Below the pieces are notes generated by a model. The model was not told the origin of the DNA and did no database searches. It saw only the letters and a list, made by a program, of their open reading frames with translations. Made by a program: the position numbers and the translations under genes. From the NCBI RefSeq assembly GCF_963583255.1, contig NC_084805.1, forward strand, positions 7,494,827 through 7,558,826: DNA of 64,000 nt. Reading direction: 5' to 3'. Below, piece after piece: positions 1 to 12,317 of the stretch. The stretch is from Pyrus communis (lineage: Eukaryota > Streptophyta > Magnoliopsida > Rosales > Rosaceae). How positions within the stretch are numbered: position 1 is the first letter of the stretch; each line of letters opens with the position of its first letter.

Positions 1-263
1 AAAATAGTAAAAAAATCTGAAATTTTACCGTTGTGCCATGTGGCACAATCTGGAAAGTTGAATTTCAATTTTTTTTAATCCAACGGCAGAAATTAATTAT
101 GTGAATAAAAAAATGTTAAAAATTAATAAAAAAAAATCCAAAAAAAATTGATTTTACTTTTCTATAAATATCTTCTCATTATCTTCTACCTTACACCACA
201 ATTTCATATTTTCTCAAATACTTTCAACCATATTCCAATCTTTCTCTCAAAGTTTCAATCCAA

Positions 264-737
264 TTGGTTTCCAACAAAATGACTACTGATGCATATACGA
301 ATTGGACGCTTATTGAAGATGTTACATTGTGTTCTAGTTGGGTTGAAGTTACTCATGATCCGATTACGAATAATGAGATGCAGTTGCCCCAAAATCGATG
401 TCCAGTCGTTGGAGAATACTCAGCCAATCGTTTAGTATGTGGAGAGACGCCTTGGCACAAGCTAGTAGTAATCTTAGAAGTGTGGAAAATTTAGCGGATC
501 AGGTAACAATATATTATTTATTTCTTTGTACCATACCCAAATTTACATTAGCTACTTTGTTTATAATTATTTCTTCTCCCGCATTGTGTAGACACTTCGA
601 GTACAAGCTTGGTATAATGCCATAACCAAAAACAAAAACAAATCATTCAATCGGTGGGAATGTTGGAATATTGTCAAAGATTGTCCTAATTTCAGAGTTG
701 TGCTTATCAGTCCAGAAGTTGTCATGAGCAACACTCC
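264..737 (+). pseudogene. Harbinger ORF1 (Myb/trihelix-like accessory protein), broken
   Basis: The first exon contains a trihelix/Myb-like start (NWTLIEDVTLCSSWVEV), typical of the DNA-binding accessory protein encoded next to PIF/Harbinger transposases and often annotated in plants as NAM-associated or glutathione S-transferase T3-like. The likely start is the second ATG at 279. A frame change near 380-400 together with missing residues breaks the reading frame. The second frame continues through WRDALAQASSNLRSVENLADQ to a plausible GT donor at 503. An acceptor AG ends at 591, and exon 2 (from 592) continues the family with WECWNIVKDCPNFRVV. The conserved C-terminal part is absent after about 737. 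Confidence 0.65.
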
Positions 738-835
738 TCTACATTCTAAGCCCGATCATGCCTCGCTTCCAAAATGATACTTTTTGCTCCTTTACAGTCC
801 TCATAAGCTCCTTGTCATGCACTTGGACAGTTTTT

Positions 836-1417
836 CTAGGACCAATGCATACAGTCGATGCTTCCAATCATCCTAAGAAAACCTCGTATCTCAGCCTTCT
901 TCAGAAGCTTTTGCAAGTTCATCTCAGTAGGTTTTCGAAGGTACTTTACAGTGTAGAGAGATTCAATTGCGGAGCAAAACCTTATCAGGGACTCAAGATT
1001 GGTTGATTTTCCCATCCTCGCTATCTCATCCACTTGGTCTGCAGATGCTCCATATGCAAATATCCACAAGGCAGCAATAATTTTTTGCTCAGGAATGAGA
1101 CCCATAACACCAAAAGCATCATTCTTTTGCACAAAGTAAGAATCATGGTTGCAAACAACAATCATGATTTTGTTGAACAAATGTCGTTTCATTCTAAAAC
1201 GACGTCTAAAGTATGTATTAGAGAATGCACTGTTACAGACAAAATAATCATTCAAGAGATCTGTACCTCGTCGTTGCCTGCTTCTATCAAGGTTTGTGGA
1301 ATGCCTGGGCCTGCAGATCTGAGCCACAGCTTGGATGACTCGACGGGAATGTGAGACTTTTTGGCTTCTTGCTTCGTCATCTCTCGTTCTATGCTCCTCA
1401 TCCTCTTCGTCTTCCAT
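836..1417 (-). pseudogene. Harbinger transposase (DDE_Tnp_4 / ALP1-like), N-terminal half only
   Basis: The 193-aa frame matches the N-terminal half of plant PIF/Harbinger transposases. It has the helical region around YFVCNSAFSNTYFRRRFRM and ends at IGSIDCMHWS, which contains the first catalytic Asp of the DDE triad. The second Asp and the Glu are gone because the sequence stops being homologous at about position 836. Family members are usually near 350-450 aa, so about half is lost and the product could not transpose. No frameshift is seen within the surviving part. Confidence 0.75.
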
Positions 1418-1721
1418 CTCATTTTAGGCCACATGGAGATTGAACATTTCTTCCCCTTACTTAAACAATTCTTTCTCTTGCTCCTCGATTTCACACAACA
1501 TCCTTGAAGAAAAAGATAAGAGGGAAGCAGAAACTATGAATAATGATAGAGATTTTGATTTTGGTGAAGAAGAAAGCAGAAACTATGAAAATGATAAAGA
1601 TTTTGATTTTGGTGAAGAAGGAAGCAGAAACTATGAATAATGATAGAGATTTTGATTTTGGTGTGTGATTTCTGGTTCTAGATGGTGGGTTATATAAAGG
1701 AAAAAGAAAGGATTAGGTTGT

Positions 1722-1990
1722 AGATAATGCCACGTGGCATGCCGTCATTCGTTAAAAATCTGATCGAAATCTATCCTCAAAGATTGTCTTCAGATTGTGA
1801 CACGTGGCATGACATGATTGGTTAAAAATCTTATCGGAAATCTATCCTCAATGATTCTGAAAAGGCAACGACACGTGACATGAAGGCATTGGATAAATAT
1901 CTTATCGAAATCTATCACCAAAAATTGTCTTCTCGGATAATGACACGTGGCGCAACGAGAACGATTAAAAATTTTATCTGAAATTACAAA
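1722..1990. repeat. Subterminal ~70-bp tandem repeats with CACGTG cores
   Basis: Four diverged units of about 70 bp begin near 1722, 1791, 1862 and 1934. Each has a core like GACACGTGGCATG followed by a variant of GGTTAAAAATCTTATCGAAA. Three of the four cores keep the palindrome CACGTG. A related motif, GTGCCATGTGGCAC, sits at 36-49 near the other side of the element. Position and symmetry suggest subterminal transposase-binding repeats; that function is inferred. Confidence 0.7.
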
Positions 1991-2258
1991 TAAAATTATT
2001 TTTGTATTATTTTATAAAATAAAAAAATACTAATATTTTATTGCCTATTGCCATGGCTATTTAGTGTAGGGGTGGAAATGCAAAAGGCAGTTACTGTTCA
2101 TTGGAGGCTGTTCAATAATGGCTTGCCCTAAGGGGCCTTTAGCAACACTGAAGTTTCTCTTAGCGAGACTAAGTTTGTTGGCTCCCAGGGGTCCAGGACT
2201 CAGTTTAACGGTATTAAGTGGGACTCGCTTTCACTAACTCCTTCGTTAGGTGGTCTTA

Positions 2259-3040
2259 GAGCAGTTCCACCAAGGGCTATTGCCCGATGGACTGGCTTTG
2301 GTACAGGGCCAGATAGCCCAAGGGAGATGGTCCAGTGTGTGTTGGCAATGGAGCGCGAGCGGGCCCAAATGAGAGGCCCGGCACGAGTTGCTTGCTCGAG
2401 AGCCCGAAGGCAACGTGACAGAAGGCTGACATCAGGGCGACGTCATCCATCATCTCTTCTACATTTCTGGGCCTCAACCTTACAGCTACTCGACCTCTTT
2501 CGTCCTTGGAAGCAGCCGAGAAGATCCTATCCGGACCTAAACCCATCAGAGCCTCTAAATCCGTTTTCTTTAAAGGCCAAGTCGGCATTGTGGGTTTTCC
2601 CGGAGTCGGCGTCATGCTTTCCCGAAGCCGGCGTCATGACTTCCTCGAAGATGGTTGTCGGAGAAGATGCAGAAAATGCATAATTAAAGAAGAAGTTTTC
2701 CGATAAACAAACAAAAAAGGAAGAAGGAAGTGAAGAAGAAGATGCATAATTGAAGAAGAAGAATTGAAGAAGAAGCAAAACCAAATCTGCAGAGAAGAAG
2801 GAAGAAGAAGGAGGATTTGGAGATAAATTAATAATATAATATTAATTTATACAAAGTAAATAATATAATATTAATTATAAATAAAAAAAATTCTAATATT
2901 TTATGGCTTATTGGCAGGGCTATTCAGTGTAGGGGTGGAGATGCAAAAGGCAGTTATGTTCATTAATGGCAGTTACTATTCACTGAGTGGATTAAATAGT
3001 GAATAGCCCCGGGGGGGCCTTTGCAACGGTGGAGTTACTC
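2259..3040. mobile_element. Non-autonomous Harbinger/Tourist-like element
   Basis: The left terminus GAGCAGTTCCACC (from 2259) is the inverted partner of the right terminus GGTGGAGTTACTC (ending 3040). Both ends are flanked by the trinucleotide TTA (2256-2258 and 3041-3043), the expected Harbinger target duplication. The right 130 bp resembles the right end of the neighbouring relic at 2040-2159, so the two belong to related families. No transposase coding is visible. The open frames inside are shadows of a GC-richer stretch and purine-rich repeats (2690-2820). Confidence 0.75.
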
Positions 3041-3043
3041 TTA

Positions 3044-4870
3044 GCGAGACCCCCCAAATACGAGCGAACTAACTAAGACCGTCATCGTCCTCTTGCTCGC
3101 TCGCCTCTTCGTGTTCGTTCAGTTCGTCCTGCTCGCCCTACTCGCCATGCTCGTCTTGATCATCCTGATCGCTCGACTAACTACATTGGCCACGCTCGCT
3201 CACTTGAGCAGGCAAGAAATCGTCAGTCTCTCTCTCACTCATCATTTACAAATTCCATTTGTTGTTTTGATTATGTAAAATCTGGATTCCCTCGATTATG
3301 TGAAATTTGGATTGCTTTGATTCTGTGAAATTTGGGTTGGTCTTATGCTGTGAAATTGCTTGTTCTTCAATGATTTCTGCTTCGGGGTATTTTATGATGT
3401 AGTTGTTCGGATTTGATTTCCCCTTCTGGGTATTTATTATCAGTTGTGATTGTATATTTATTTCGGTTCTCTTATGCTGAAAATTGGTGGACATTTGGTC
3501 CCCTTAAATTTCTTTCCTTTTCTGCAGCCAAAGGAGAGAACTTTGTGCAATGGCTTGATTCAGAATTCTCATCCGGTAAGAATTATCAAAACCTGGATAT
3601 CGTAGCTAATTGAATTCTCAAACTTTAAACCAAATAAGTTGTAGTATCTATTTATATGGGTCCCTGTTTCATGACAAGTTAAGCATAGAGAAGATATCTC
3701 CAGGCACGAACATTTTCTAATTTGTAACTTTCTTTTATTTCAAGGTTTTAGGCAAACTTGTGTTGTTTTACCTGCTTTATGTTAATATAATCGGAAGTAG
3801 GCTTGCTAGTTATTGATATAGATTTTGTTCATCTAATTTGCAATGCAGTGGAAGGATACGGTGATCTTAAAACGAACTGATACTCTTGCTACTTTTCATT
3901 ATGTTGATGCCAATAATTATATTTCTCAATCCATCTACTTGGATCAAATGCTACAGCTGCCAGCTCTATATATAATAATAATTTAGTACTTTGTTTTATT
4001 GAATCAAATTGAAAGTATATACGGCTGGTGCCTCTAACTTGGAAATCGCTAGGGAACATTGTAGTCTAAAGGGGAGATTATGGACCAATGATGTTGATAC
4101 TTCAAATAGTGGTGAAGTCATGGTTCATTCGTTTAGTTGTTACTGCTCCTGTTCTTACTTTTAACTTAATGGCTGATGCCAATTCAAATTTGAATCAAGT
4201 TGTAGCTAATGGAATGACTAAAGATCTTGAACTTTGTGATACTGCATTTGCTAATCGGTAACATCTTGTTGTTGTATTGAACTTCGATATCACCAACCAG
4301 TAGGGAATATTGAAATCTGATGCCAATGGCCGGCTTTGTAAAATACTTTGCTAATTTGGGCATTGATTCTAATAGTCTGCCAAGTTTCTTATTATGTTGG
4401 TTTTTTTATTGACCAGACAAGTATCAAAATAGCATAGTTTTGAGTTTATTTGTTTGGTGAGCTATATTGTAAATACCTTTACTTACAATTGTATGTAAAC
4501 AGTGGGATGAATGAATATGGTGTTATTCATGAATTTTGGGATGCTGTGAAGAAGAAATCCAAATTTTCTTCCTTCAAATCTGTGGTCTGATGAGTTTGAG
4601 TTTTTAACAATTTTGGGACATTTGGGTTGCTGAACATTTCAATGTTTATAGATTTCTCAATTTTATAGACTTAGAGGGATTTCAGACCGAAACTCGCTGT
4701 TTGTTTTTGCAAATTGCAATGCTACAATGCACAAAAACTCAATATTTTCTTTCGTTTCCAAGCAATTGCCATTGAGTTTAATGTAATTATATCATTTGAT
4801 TTGACTGTGTGTATTTTGCAGTTGAGATGGATGTAATTCTATCGTTAAATTTTGCAATTTCACTATTTTT
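3044..4870. other. No recognisable gene; exon-like islands only
   Basis: I recognise nothing coding here. Two short islands look exon-like: 3528-3575 lies between a TCTGCAG acceptor and a GGTAAGAA donor, and another begins after CAATGCAG at about 3849. They do not join into a family I know. The sequence could be a captured or decayed gene fragment, or plain intergenic DNA. Confidence 0.3.
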
Positions 4871-6648
4871 CATTATCCTGGTCTTTAGTCCGAAACTGCA
4901 CCAAACGCTTCATTAAATCAGTCCAGCTTAATCTATTCTAAGCCAGTCCAGCTTATTTCCTGAAGCTAGTCCAGTCCGAAATAATCATGTGCAATAAACA
5001 CACCCTAAAAGAGACCCAATATTCTAGCAAATATCTTACAAATCTCACAAATTAATCCTATAACAAAATTGATTTTATTGGTTTGAGGTTATAAAAACCT
5101 AGCTACCATCTCACCCAAAACCCAATATCCATACCAAAAAGATTGTAGACAATCAAAACTATTACTTTTCGAGAAAGAGAGAGCGATCCTCGTTTTTTGG
5201 GTTTTTGCTTAATATGGTTTCATCATATCAGTTTATGAATTTGGCGACCATTCCTTGACAGAGGTTGCCATTGGTAACGTCGAAATAGAAAAGAATGAAA
5301 CTAATTCAATTCAATATCGTTCAAGTGAATCGAATATGACGTATTGTCTAATTAGGTGGAGACAAAACCATTAGACAAAATACTTTTTTTTTTAAATTTT
5401 TATTTATTTATTACAAGTGATATTACTACATAAAGATACTAGGTAGTGAGTTAAAGAGCAAAGTCGTATCAACCAAGATAATTCATTACTACTTTATCCT
5501 TTTCTATTTTGATTTTCACTTAACTCGTAGCAACTCTTCCTTATCCTTATGCTTATGTATTAGATTGGAATAGATAACTTTCTAATTAAAAAAATATGTT
5601 GAGGGGAGAAATGAAAAAGGCATCCAACTCCAAGGTTAAAGATGGATTACTAATGGATAAAAAAAAAATAATAAAAAAAAAATAAATAAATAAAAAAAAA
5701 AAAAAACTTACCTATCCAATCCTTTTCAAAATGGTAGGGCTAAAAGAAATGCACTTCTTCTGTCTAATCCTCTTCTAATGCCCTCAAAGTGCTCTAATGG
5801 AATATGTCACTACTAAATTGCTACATGTTTTTGTTTTGATATATGTAAAAGCATTCGACTTTAGGATGCGGTTGAATATCGTGTCTCACAGGAACAAACC
5901 GGGCTAAGAGTCTGTGACCAAATCATGCCAAGCTATAGGCTTAAGACTTGAGTCTTATTTTATTTTGCTTTTTTTTTTTTTTTATACTAAGGATATAATT
6001 TTACTGAGGTGGTAATAAATTTAGGCCAAATCTCACAATAAGTCAAACAAAAAGTCTCTAACCTAAGAAAAACTAATAATAATGTAAATGTGAGGTCTCA
6101 TTTTCAGTTATTCAAATCAAAACAACACAATTCACAAGTGGATTTTCCTTTAATATTTTTTATTTAATATATATATATATATATATATTTTAACAAAAAA
6201 TAATATCTACACTAATATTTTTTTATTTTTAAACCCTTATAAAGAGAAAGAATAATTGCATCTCTTATGAGGAAAATGCACGTCATTTTTTTTGTAGGAA
6301 TGGTTTTGAAACAAAAATTAAGAAACTGAACATGTTTAAATCTTCTGATTAAGAAATTTATACGACAAAAATTATTCATAAATGGTGAAATATGACATGA
6401 ACACAAGTATTATTCTAAAAGAAATTGCCAGTCTAAGGAAAAAGTTTATTTAAATATAAAATAGGGTGAACATGTGAAATTACTTTTTGCAAGTGTAGGA
6501 AAAATAAAGAATATTTTGAACGAAATTAGTGAAGAAGAGCCAGTCAACCCCTCCTCCACACTTACAGTTTCGCACTAGTTTTGCGATCTGAGAGAGTTCG
6601 CTCGCATTTCTTCTCCGCGGTCCCTCCCCTCCCCAAACCCAACCAACC
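4871..6648. other. Intergenic AT-rich DNA with MITE-like debris; OST48 upstream region
   Basis: 4880-4985 carries repeated words such as AGTCCGAAACT and CAGTCCAGCTTA that look like one end of a dispersed MITE. 5655-5705 is an A-rich low-complexity run, and 6166-6187 is an (AT)n microsatellite. From about 6450 to 6648 is the presumed promoter and 5' UTR of the OST48 gene. TAAATATAAAATAGG near 6451 is the only TATA-like word, and it lies rather far (about 190 bp) from the ATG. Confidence 0.4.
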
Positions 6649-9600
6649 ATGTCGAAGCTCCTCGGCGTCCTTGCCTTCCTAACCCTAACCCTCCCATTTC
6701 TAGCCCACTCCTTCTCACCGGACCACCCCACCGACCGCCGCGTCCTCGTCCTACTCGACGACCTCGCCGTCAAATCCTCCCACTCCTTGTTCTTCAAATC
6801 CCTCCAGTCTCGAGGCTTCGAGCTCGATTTCAAGCTCGCCGACGATCCCAAGATCTCCTTGCAGCGATACGGCCTCTACAGCTACGACGCCTTGATCCTC
6901 TTTTCTCCTTCCGTCGATCGTAAGTCTCTCAGTTGAATTTTGTGATTGTTTCTGTCTTGTGATTTGGGAGAAAGTTGTGGAATTTAGGAGCTTTTGATCG
7001 GTTGAAATGGAGGATCAATTTATTCAGAAATTGTGTTTGTCGTGTATTATAGGTTTTGGAGGATCCATTGACCTGGCTGCTATACTGGATTTCGTGGATA
7101 GCGGTCATGATTTGATCATTGCAGCTGATACCAATGCATCTGATTTGATCCGGCAGATCGCGGTTGAGTGCGGAGTTGATTTCGATGAGGTTGGTTCAAG
7201 CATCGAAGCATTTTCACTGGTTGCTGCGTTGATTATATGTTTGCAAGCTTGTCAGAATTTCCTCTAAATTGAATTATGTCCAATATGCATGCATTGCTTC
7301 ATGATATCCTCTACCACCCGAAGAAATTACTTTTCTCTGAAGAATTGATTGTCCAATTTGTTTGAGGATAACAGAAATAAGCATAATTGCTAAGGTGCAG
7401 GTCCTTATGAATGTAGCCAATTCGAATAAAATTTAAACCAAAAGGGTGTAGAAGAGAGTAAAATGCATTCTTAACAACGGCAGGGTCATCATATTGTGTT
7501 ATGAACCATCAATACCCTTGAGCTCTTTATGAACTTTGTAGAGGTTAATTTGGGCATCTTCCCAGTTACTACCTTCTATGATTTAAGTACACATCAATAA
7601 TAAAAAACCACTGTCATGTACTACACTGATGTGATTGCGAGGTTGGAAAAAATCATTCTTTTATCTGCTTATACAATGCAAAGAATATATTTTCCATTTT
7701 TACAGAGAAAATCTTAAAATCCTTGGGTTTGTATACCTTTCCTGGAATTATGAATTCATAGGAAGCATTTTGGCAGCCTCTGTTGGAATAGCTGTGTTCT
7801 GGATATATGTTCTTCTGCTCCCTTCATCTCATACAGTATTCTACAGGGCTTATTGATACCCAATATTCTTATCTTTACCTTGAATTCTTACAAGTTTATA
7901 TAGGTCTTACTCCAGCGTTTGGAGCATGGTTATGGAATTGATGTGTTTGGGTAAATTATTTATTATGGATACAGGATCCTGGTGCTATGGTCATAGATCA
8001 CACAAGCTATGCAGTTTCAGACACTGAAGGAGATCATACAGTGATTGCTAGTGATGATTTCATCAAGTCTGATGTAATCTTGGGTAGCGAGAAAATTGAG
8101 GCAAGTTCTATTCTGATAATATTTGTGGCCCAGTTTAGAAAATCGTACATTGTATCTTCAGTTAAGTAATATGGGTACTGGTCAGGCCACATATTGTCAC
8201 ATTTTTCCTCGAGCCATTCATTTTTTATGTCCTTGTATCCAGTAGTAGCTTAAGCAAAGTATTTTGAGAATATATAATCGTAGAAATATCAAGGGATGCA
8301 CTTAGAGACTGTTCCATGCACACTACTACTAAATGGTGATGGTAATTGTTGTCTTTGTCTCTGATATTGTTTCCATCGGTGGTTCTGCCACAGGCTCCTG
8401 TACTTTTCCAAGGGATTGGCCATGCAGTAAACTCTGAAAATAGCCTGGTAAGAATTTCCAGTTATCCATATTCAATGCGCTGCAACAAACAAGAGAATCA
8501 GCCTTTGTGCCAATTAAAGTTATTCAACTTTGATTGTTCATTTGTTTTTCTTTAAAAATTGTTATAACCCTCTTTAATGTCAATTTATAAACATTTAGGT
8601 TTTGAAAGTTCTCTCAGCTTCACCTTCCGCATATTCTGCTAACCCCAAAAGCAAGCTGTCAAATCCTCCTTCGCTCACTGGATCTGCTATATCTTTAGTT
8701 TCAGTTGTGCAGGTATGTTAAATTTTCATGGCCTGTTGTCTGCTCTTCTTTTACTTCATTGCCGTGTCTATATTTTGAAATACATATACGGTTTCCTTTG
8801 TTTATGTGTTTGTTCATGCTTTAATTGGAAAAATCATGCCTATCTGGTCCATGATAACGAAATGATATTGTAGGTCGTATTAGTTTGCAGCTTTCTGTTG
8901 GCTTCATATTGGCTTCTTGTTAAGCATAGGAATACCTCTCTCTTTCTCAGTCTCTCTATTGTTTAATTTTTTTGGGAGGAAACATTGGACTAATTGCAAT
9001 AACATATCTACTAACAGAGAACTGTTCTAGAGCATCCTACCTTTTTTACCATTACATTTCATATTATTTTTCACGTCCTCTTTTGCCTATGGGGGCGGTG
9101 ACTTTTTTCTCAAAATCCTGCCACACCTTTGGAAACGGACCTTAATGTTTGATTCTTCAGTGTCACGATATAGCTCCCTATTGTCTGGTTCCAGATGTTT
9201 GCAGTCATAAATATTACTAAGTAGTGAGTTCTCCGGGTGGACTGGTCTGTAAATGAAATAAAGTTTCTTTGATGCTTTTTAGCGAATGAATGTGCATGCA
9301 TCTATTTTACGCATTGTATTTTCTTTAAAGGTTTTCTTGTGTTTGTTGCACAGGCAAGAAACAATGCTCGGGTTTTGATCTCTGGTTCGTTGAGTTTGTT
9401 CAGCGACAGGTATGTGATAATTTCCGGCTAAATTACGTTCTCTTATTTTTTGAATGTTTCCATTGACAGGATTTGGTTTTGTTTATAGGTTTTTCAGATC
9501 CAAGGTGCAGAAGGCTGGGAGCTCAAAGAAGTGAGTGATGCTGTGACTTGTAATTTGATTTCCTTGCCATATGTGTTACATTGATATTTTAGGACATCTC

Positions 9601-11952
9601 CTTTTCTAACTGCCATATAAACTATGAACTTACATAATCGAAGAGGATAAATTATCTTATTAGTGGAGATACAGCTTGCCTGTTGGGAATTAACTTATAG
9701 CTATATGTCACTTATTGTGAAGTGGTCTGGTTGTAGCTTTGTGCCCACGTTAACTGATATATTGTATATGATGCAATTCAGTTGTTGATTGTTTAAAAAC
9801 TAATAAAAAGTTGTAGGCTATGGCGCCTGTTTTGAGGCAGGGATGTGCTTTACGACTTAATGATGAGCTATGATTCATGCAGAGATTAGGCTAGACATGT
9901 AGACATAAATGGAAATATGCATCTTGGAGAAGTAAAGGGTTTACACTAGCAGTTTATAAGATATTATTTTCCTAATGTAGCTGTACAAAATGACTACTCA
10001 CGAATAAAATATGCATTTTTGAATGAGTTTGTCGAAGATATCTCTTAATGATGCAGAATACTTTTGCAGTTTAAAAGAAGAAATTTATGAGAAACATTTT
10101 TTTTTTTTTATAACAGACATGAGAAATCGTCAAATGAGCAGTTTCTGACTGAACTTAGCAAATGGGTCTTCCATGAAAGAGGTCATCTCAAGGTGAGGCA
10201 AAAATTATTTTCTTCTTGTCAGAATATTGTTTGTTTAATTAGGCCTGAACAAAATAAAGAAAAGAAAATGAGAAAAGCAAAAGAGAAGTGACGGTGGCTG
10301 GTTTAAGTCATCTAATTGTTTCATTATAGCTATCTCTATAAGCAGTGTTTTTGGGTTTCTTAAATGCTCACCTTGTTAATCATGTTTTGGCCTGTAGGCT
10401 GTTAATGTAAAACACAACAGAGTTGGGGAAGCAGATGAACCTGCAATGTACAGGATCAACGATGACCTGGTAATTTTATTTGCTTACAGTGTTAGTAAAA
10501 ATCCCAATGAAAAAGGGTTAAAAAAACCTAAAGATTTTGGCATCTGACATTGAAATTACAATTGAAGCAATATTCGGTCGAGATTTATGAATGGCATGGA
10601 CAACGATGGGAACCATATGTTGCTGATGATGTCCAAGTGCAGTTTTACATGATGAGTCCCTATGTTCTGAAAACCTTGTCGACTGATCAGAAGGTAATGC
10701 ACGTTATTCACTGCAGATTTTTCGTAAACATCCTTGCTTAATATTCTTCTGTATTGCAGGGTCGTTACTTTACAGATTTTAAGGTTCCAGATGTTTATGG
10801 GGTTTTCCAATTCAAGGTTGAGTACCAGAGGCTTGGCTACACAAGTTTGTCTCTCTCAAAGCAGGTAATAAATATTTCTATAAATGGTGTCGGTGCATCT
10901 CTAACTTGTTAAGAGAAGATCTTTCAATAAAACCAAGAAAGTTTTGTATGCATTTTATGCTTGTGCGAAATGGATGTCATCATGGACTTGATAAATTTGG
11001 ACCTCCGTAATATAGTATTGAAGCTTTTTTATTGATTGAAAATCTGTGGTTACATTAATAAAATTCAATTCATTACAATTAATACCCAACTGCAGAATGC
11101 GTTAAATTTCAATTTGCCGCTATTTCTTATTGAATGTTGATAAAAAAAATAAAAGACTAATTCTTATATCTACCTTTGAACAACCATCCCACTTATGTTT
11201 TGCACCTGGAATGGCGCACACTTCAACTTCGAGTAATGAATATTCTCAAGTACCAAAACCTTGTACTGTGACTAAATGTGCTATTTTATTGATTTATATT
11301 AATTCTTGCTTTGTATGAGTGAGTCAGGTTCTCTTTTTTAATGTAATGTTCCTTTAACACTGCCTCAATGGAAATCATATTGAATTGCAGATCCCTGTTC
11401 GACCATTTAGACACAATGAATACGAAAGATTTATACCAGCAGCTTACCCCTATTATGGAGCAGCATTTTCAATGGTAACTCTCTTTTGTTCTCTTGAATT
11501 GGTCTCTGTTACATTATACACTCGTTCACACACACACACACACACACACAATGAATGCGAAAGATACCAGCAGCTACACAGAATGAGCGTTTAAGACAGG
11601 ATACCTTGCCATCCAAACTGCCCTTCATTTTCTTATATTTACTTACAAAGATTTTCGATCTGTCATCTTGTCCAACGCTGGTTTAATGGCCTGAAGAGCA
11701 TCTCATCTTTCATGGCCATGTCAGTGGTGTTAGCCGCCCTATTTCAAGTTACATTGAGCTAAAGCTTAACTCTATGAACTATGTATGTTTGAAGTTCCCC
11801 GGACATGGGAAATAAGCGCGAGATTCTCATATATTGGTGCCATAAGCTATTTTTACATTAGCTTGAAACTATTTTGATAACATTATCTTGGTATTGTGAT
11901 GCAGATGACAGGTTTCTTCGTCTTCACAGTCGTCCACCTATACAACAAGTAG
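6649..11952 (+). CDS. DGL1/OST48: Oligosaccharyltransferase 48-kDa subunit (OST48/DDOST, DGL1-like)
   Basis: This is a subunit of the ER-membrane oligosaccharyltransferase, which moves the dolichol-linked glycan to Asn in nascent secretory proteins. Thirteen exons join in frame to 436 aa, about the length of Arabidopsis DGL1: 6649-6919, 7053-7189, 7975-8100, 8394-8447, 8599-8712, 9354-9409, 9489-9530, 10117-10192, 10398-10469, 10568-10693, 10760-10864, 11391-11474 and 11905-11952 (TAG stop). The product has an N-terminal signal peptide ([20 protein letters not shown]), the conserved lumenal block ([20 protein letters not shown]), [15 protein letters not shown], and a C-terminal membrane segment ending in the short tail LYNK. 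The start has a good plant context (CCAACCATGTC). All introns are GT-AG except intron 3 (8101-8393), whose donor is GCAAGT. No frameshift or stop is seen, so the gene looks functional. The exon joins are my reading of splice sites plus family similarity. Confidence 0.95.
11527..11579 (+). repeat. (CA)n microsatellite joined to a partial copy of exon 12
   Basis: A (CA)12 tract (11527-11550) in intron 12 runs straight into sequence at 11547-11579 that copies part of exon 12 (11411-11447). The shared words are ACACAATGAAT, CGAAAGAT and ACCAGCAGCT; the intron copy lacks four bases and has a few substitutions. It is not part of the mature message. Confidence 0.75.
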
Positions 11953-12317
11953 ATGTAGAACAATTGTAGGGGAAGTTGTAATGCGGTGACTAAGAGCTGA
12001 TTAGGAACGGAAATTTTGATTACGCAGACTATAAATGCATACTATATTGTTAAGTAGTTGAAGAAGAAGATGCCGTCCGGAGGTTGTGCATGTTAAACAT
12101 CATCCGTACAATCAAATCCCCTTGGATTACACCTTGGTTTGAAAGAGCATCTTATATTTACCATTAGAAAAGGGCAGTTATTAATACATATACAAAGAAT
12201 AGGAACTGAAATAATTTTGATTCTCTTAGACCTTCTACAAATCTGGGCTATTTGCTAAATTTCCCCTCAAACACCACTCAACCCAAGCTAAAACATTGGG
12301 CTAAAAGTCAAATGTAG
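11953..12317. other. OST48 3' UTR and short spacer
   Basis: This is the presumed 3' UTR of the OST48 gene followed by AT-rich spacer. I see no clear AATAAA signal that would fix the cleavage site. The palindromic element begins at 12318. Confidence 0.4.

Larger units (their letters stand above)
1..2159. mobile_element. PIF/Harbinger element relic (left end outside window)
   Basis: This is a decayed DNA transposon of the PIF/Harbinger superfamily. It holds a broken ORF1 on the + strand (264-737) and a truncated transposase on the - strand (836-1417), converging, which is a known arrangement for this superfamily. The right end is read at 2159, where a Harbinger-type terminus (GGGGCCTTTAGCAACACTGAAG...TTTCTC) is followed by TTA, the usual target trinucleotide. 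The matching left terminus is not seen in the first bases, so the element starts before the window. The gap between the two ORFs (about 740-835) is where the 3' halves of both genes are missing, so an internal deletion is inferred. Confidence 0.7.

Noticed and set aside
3093..3278. Leu/Val-rich 61-aa frame that looks like a membrane segment
   Set aside because: It arises from a CTCGCT-type repetitive stretch next to a transposon end; no homologous gene is visible.
6480..6851. 123-aa frame antisense to OST48 exon 1
   Set aside because: It is a shadow of the GC-rich first exon, and nothing on that strand supports it.
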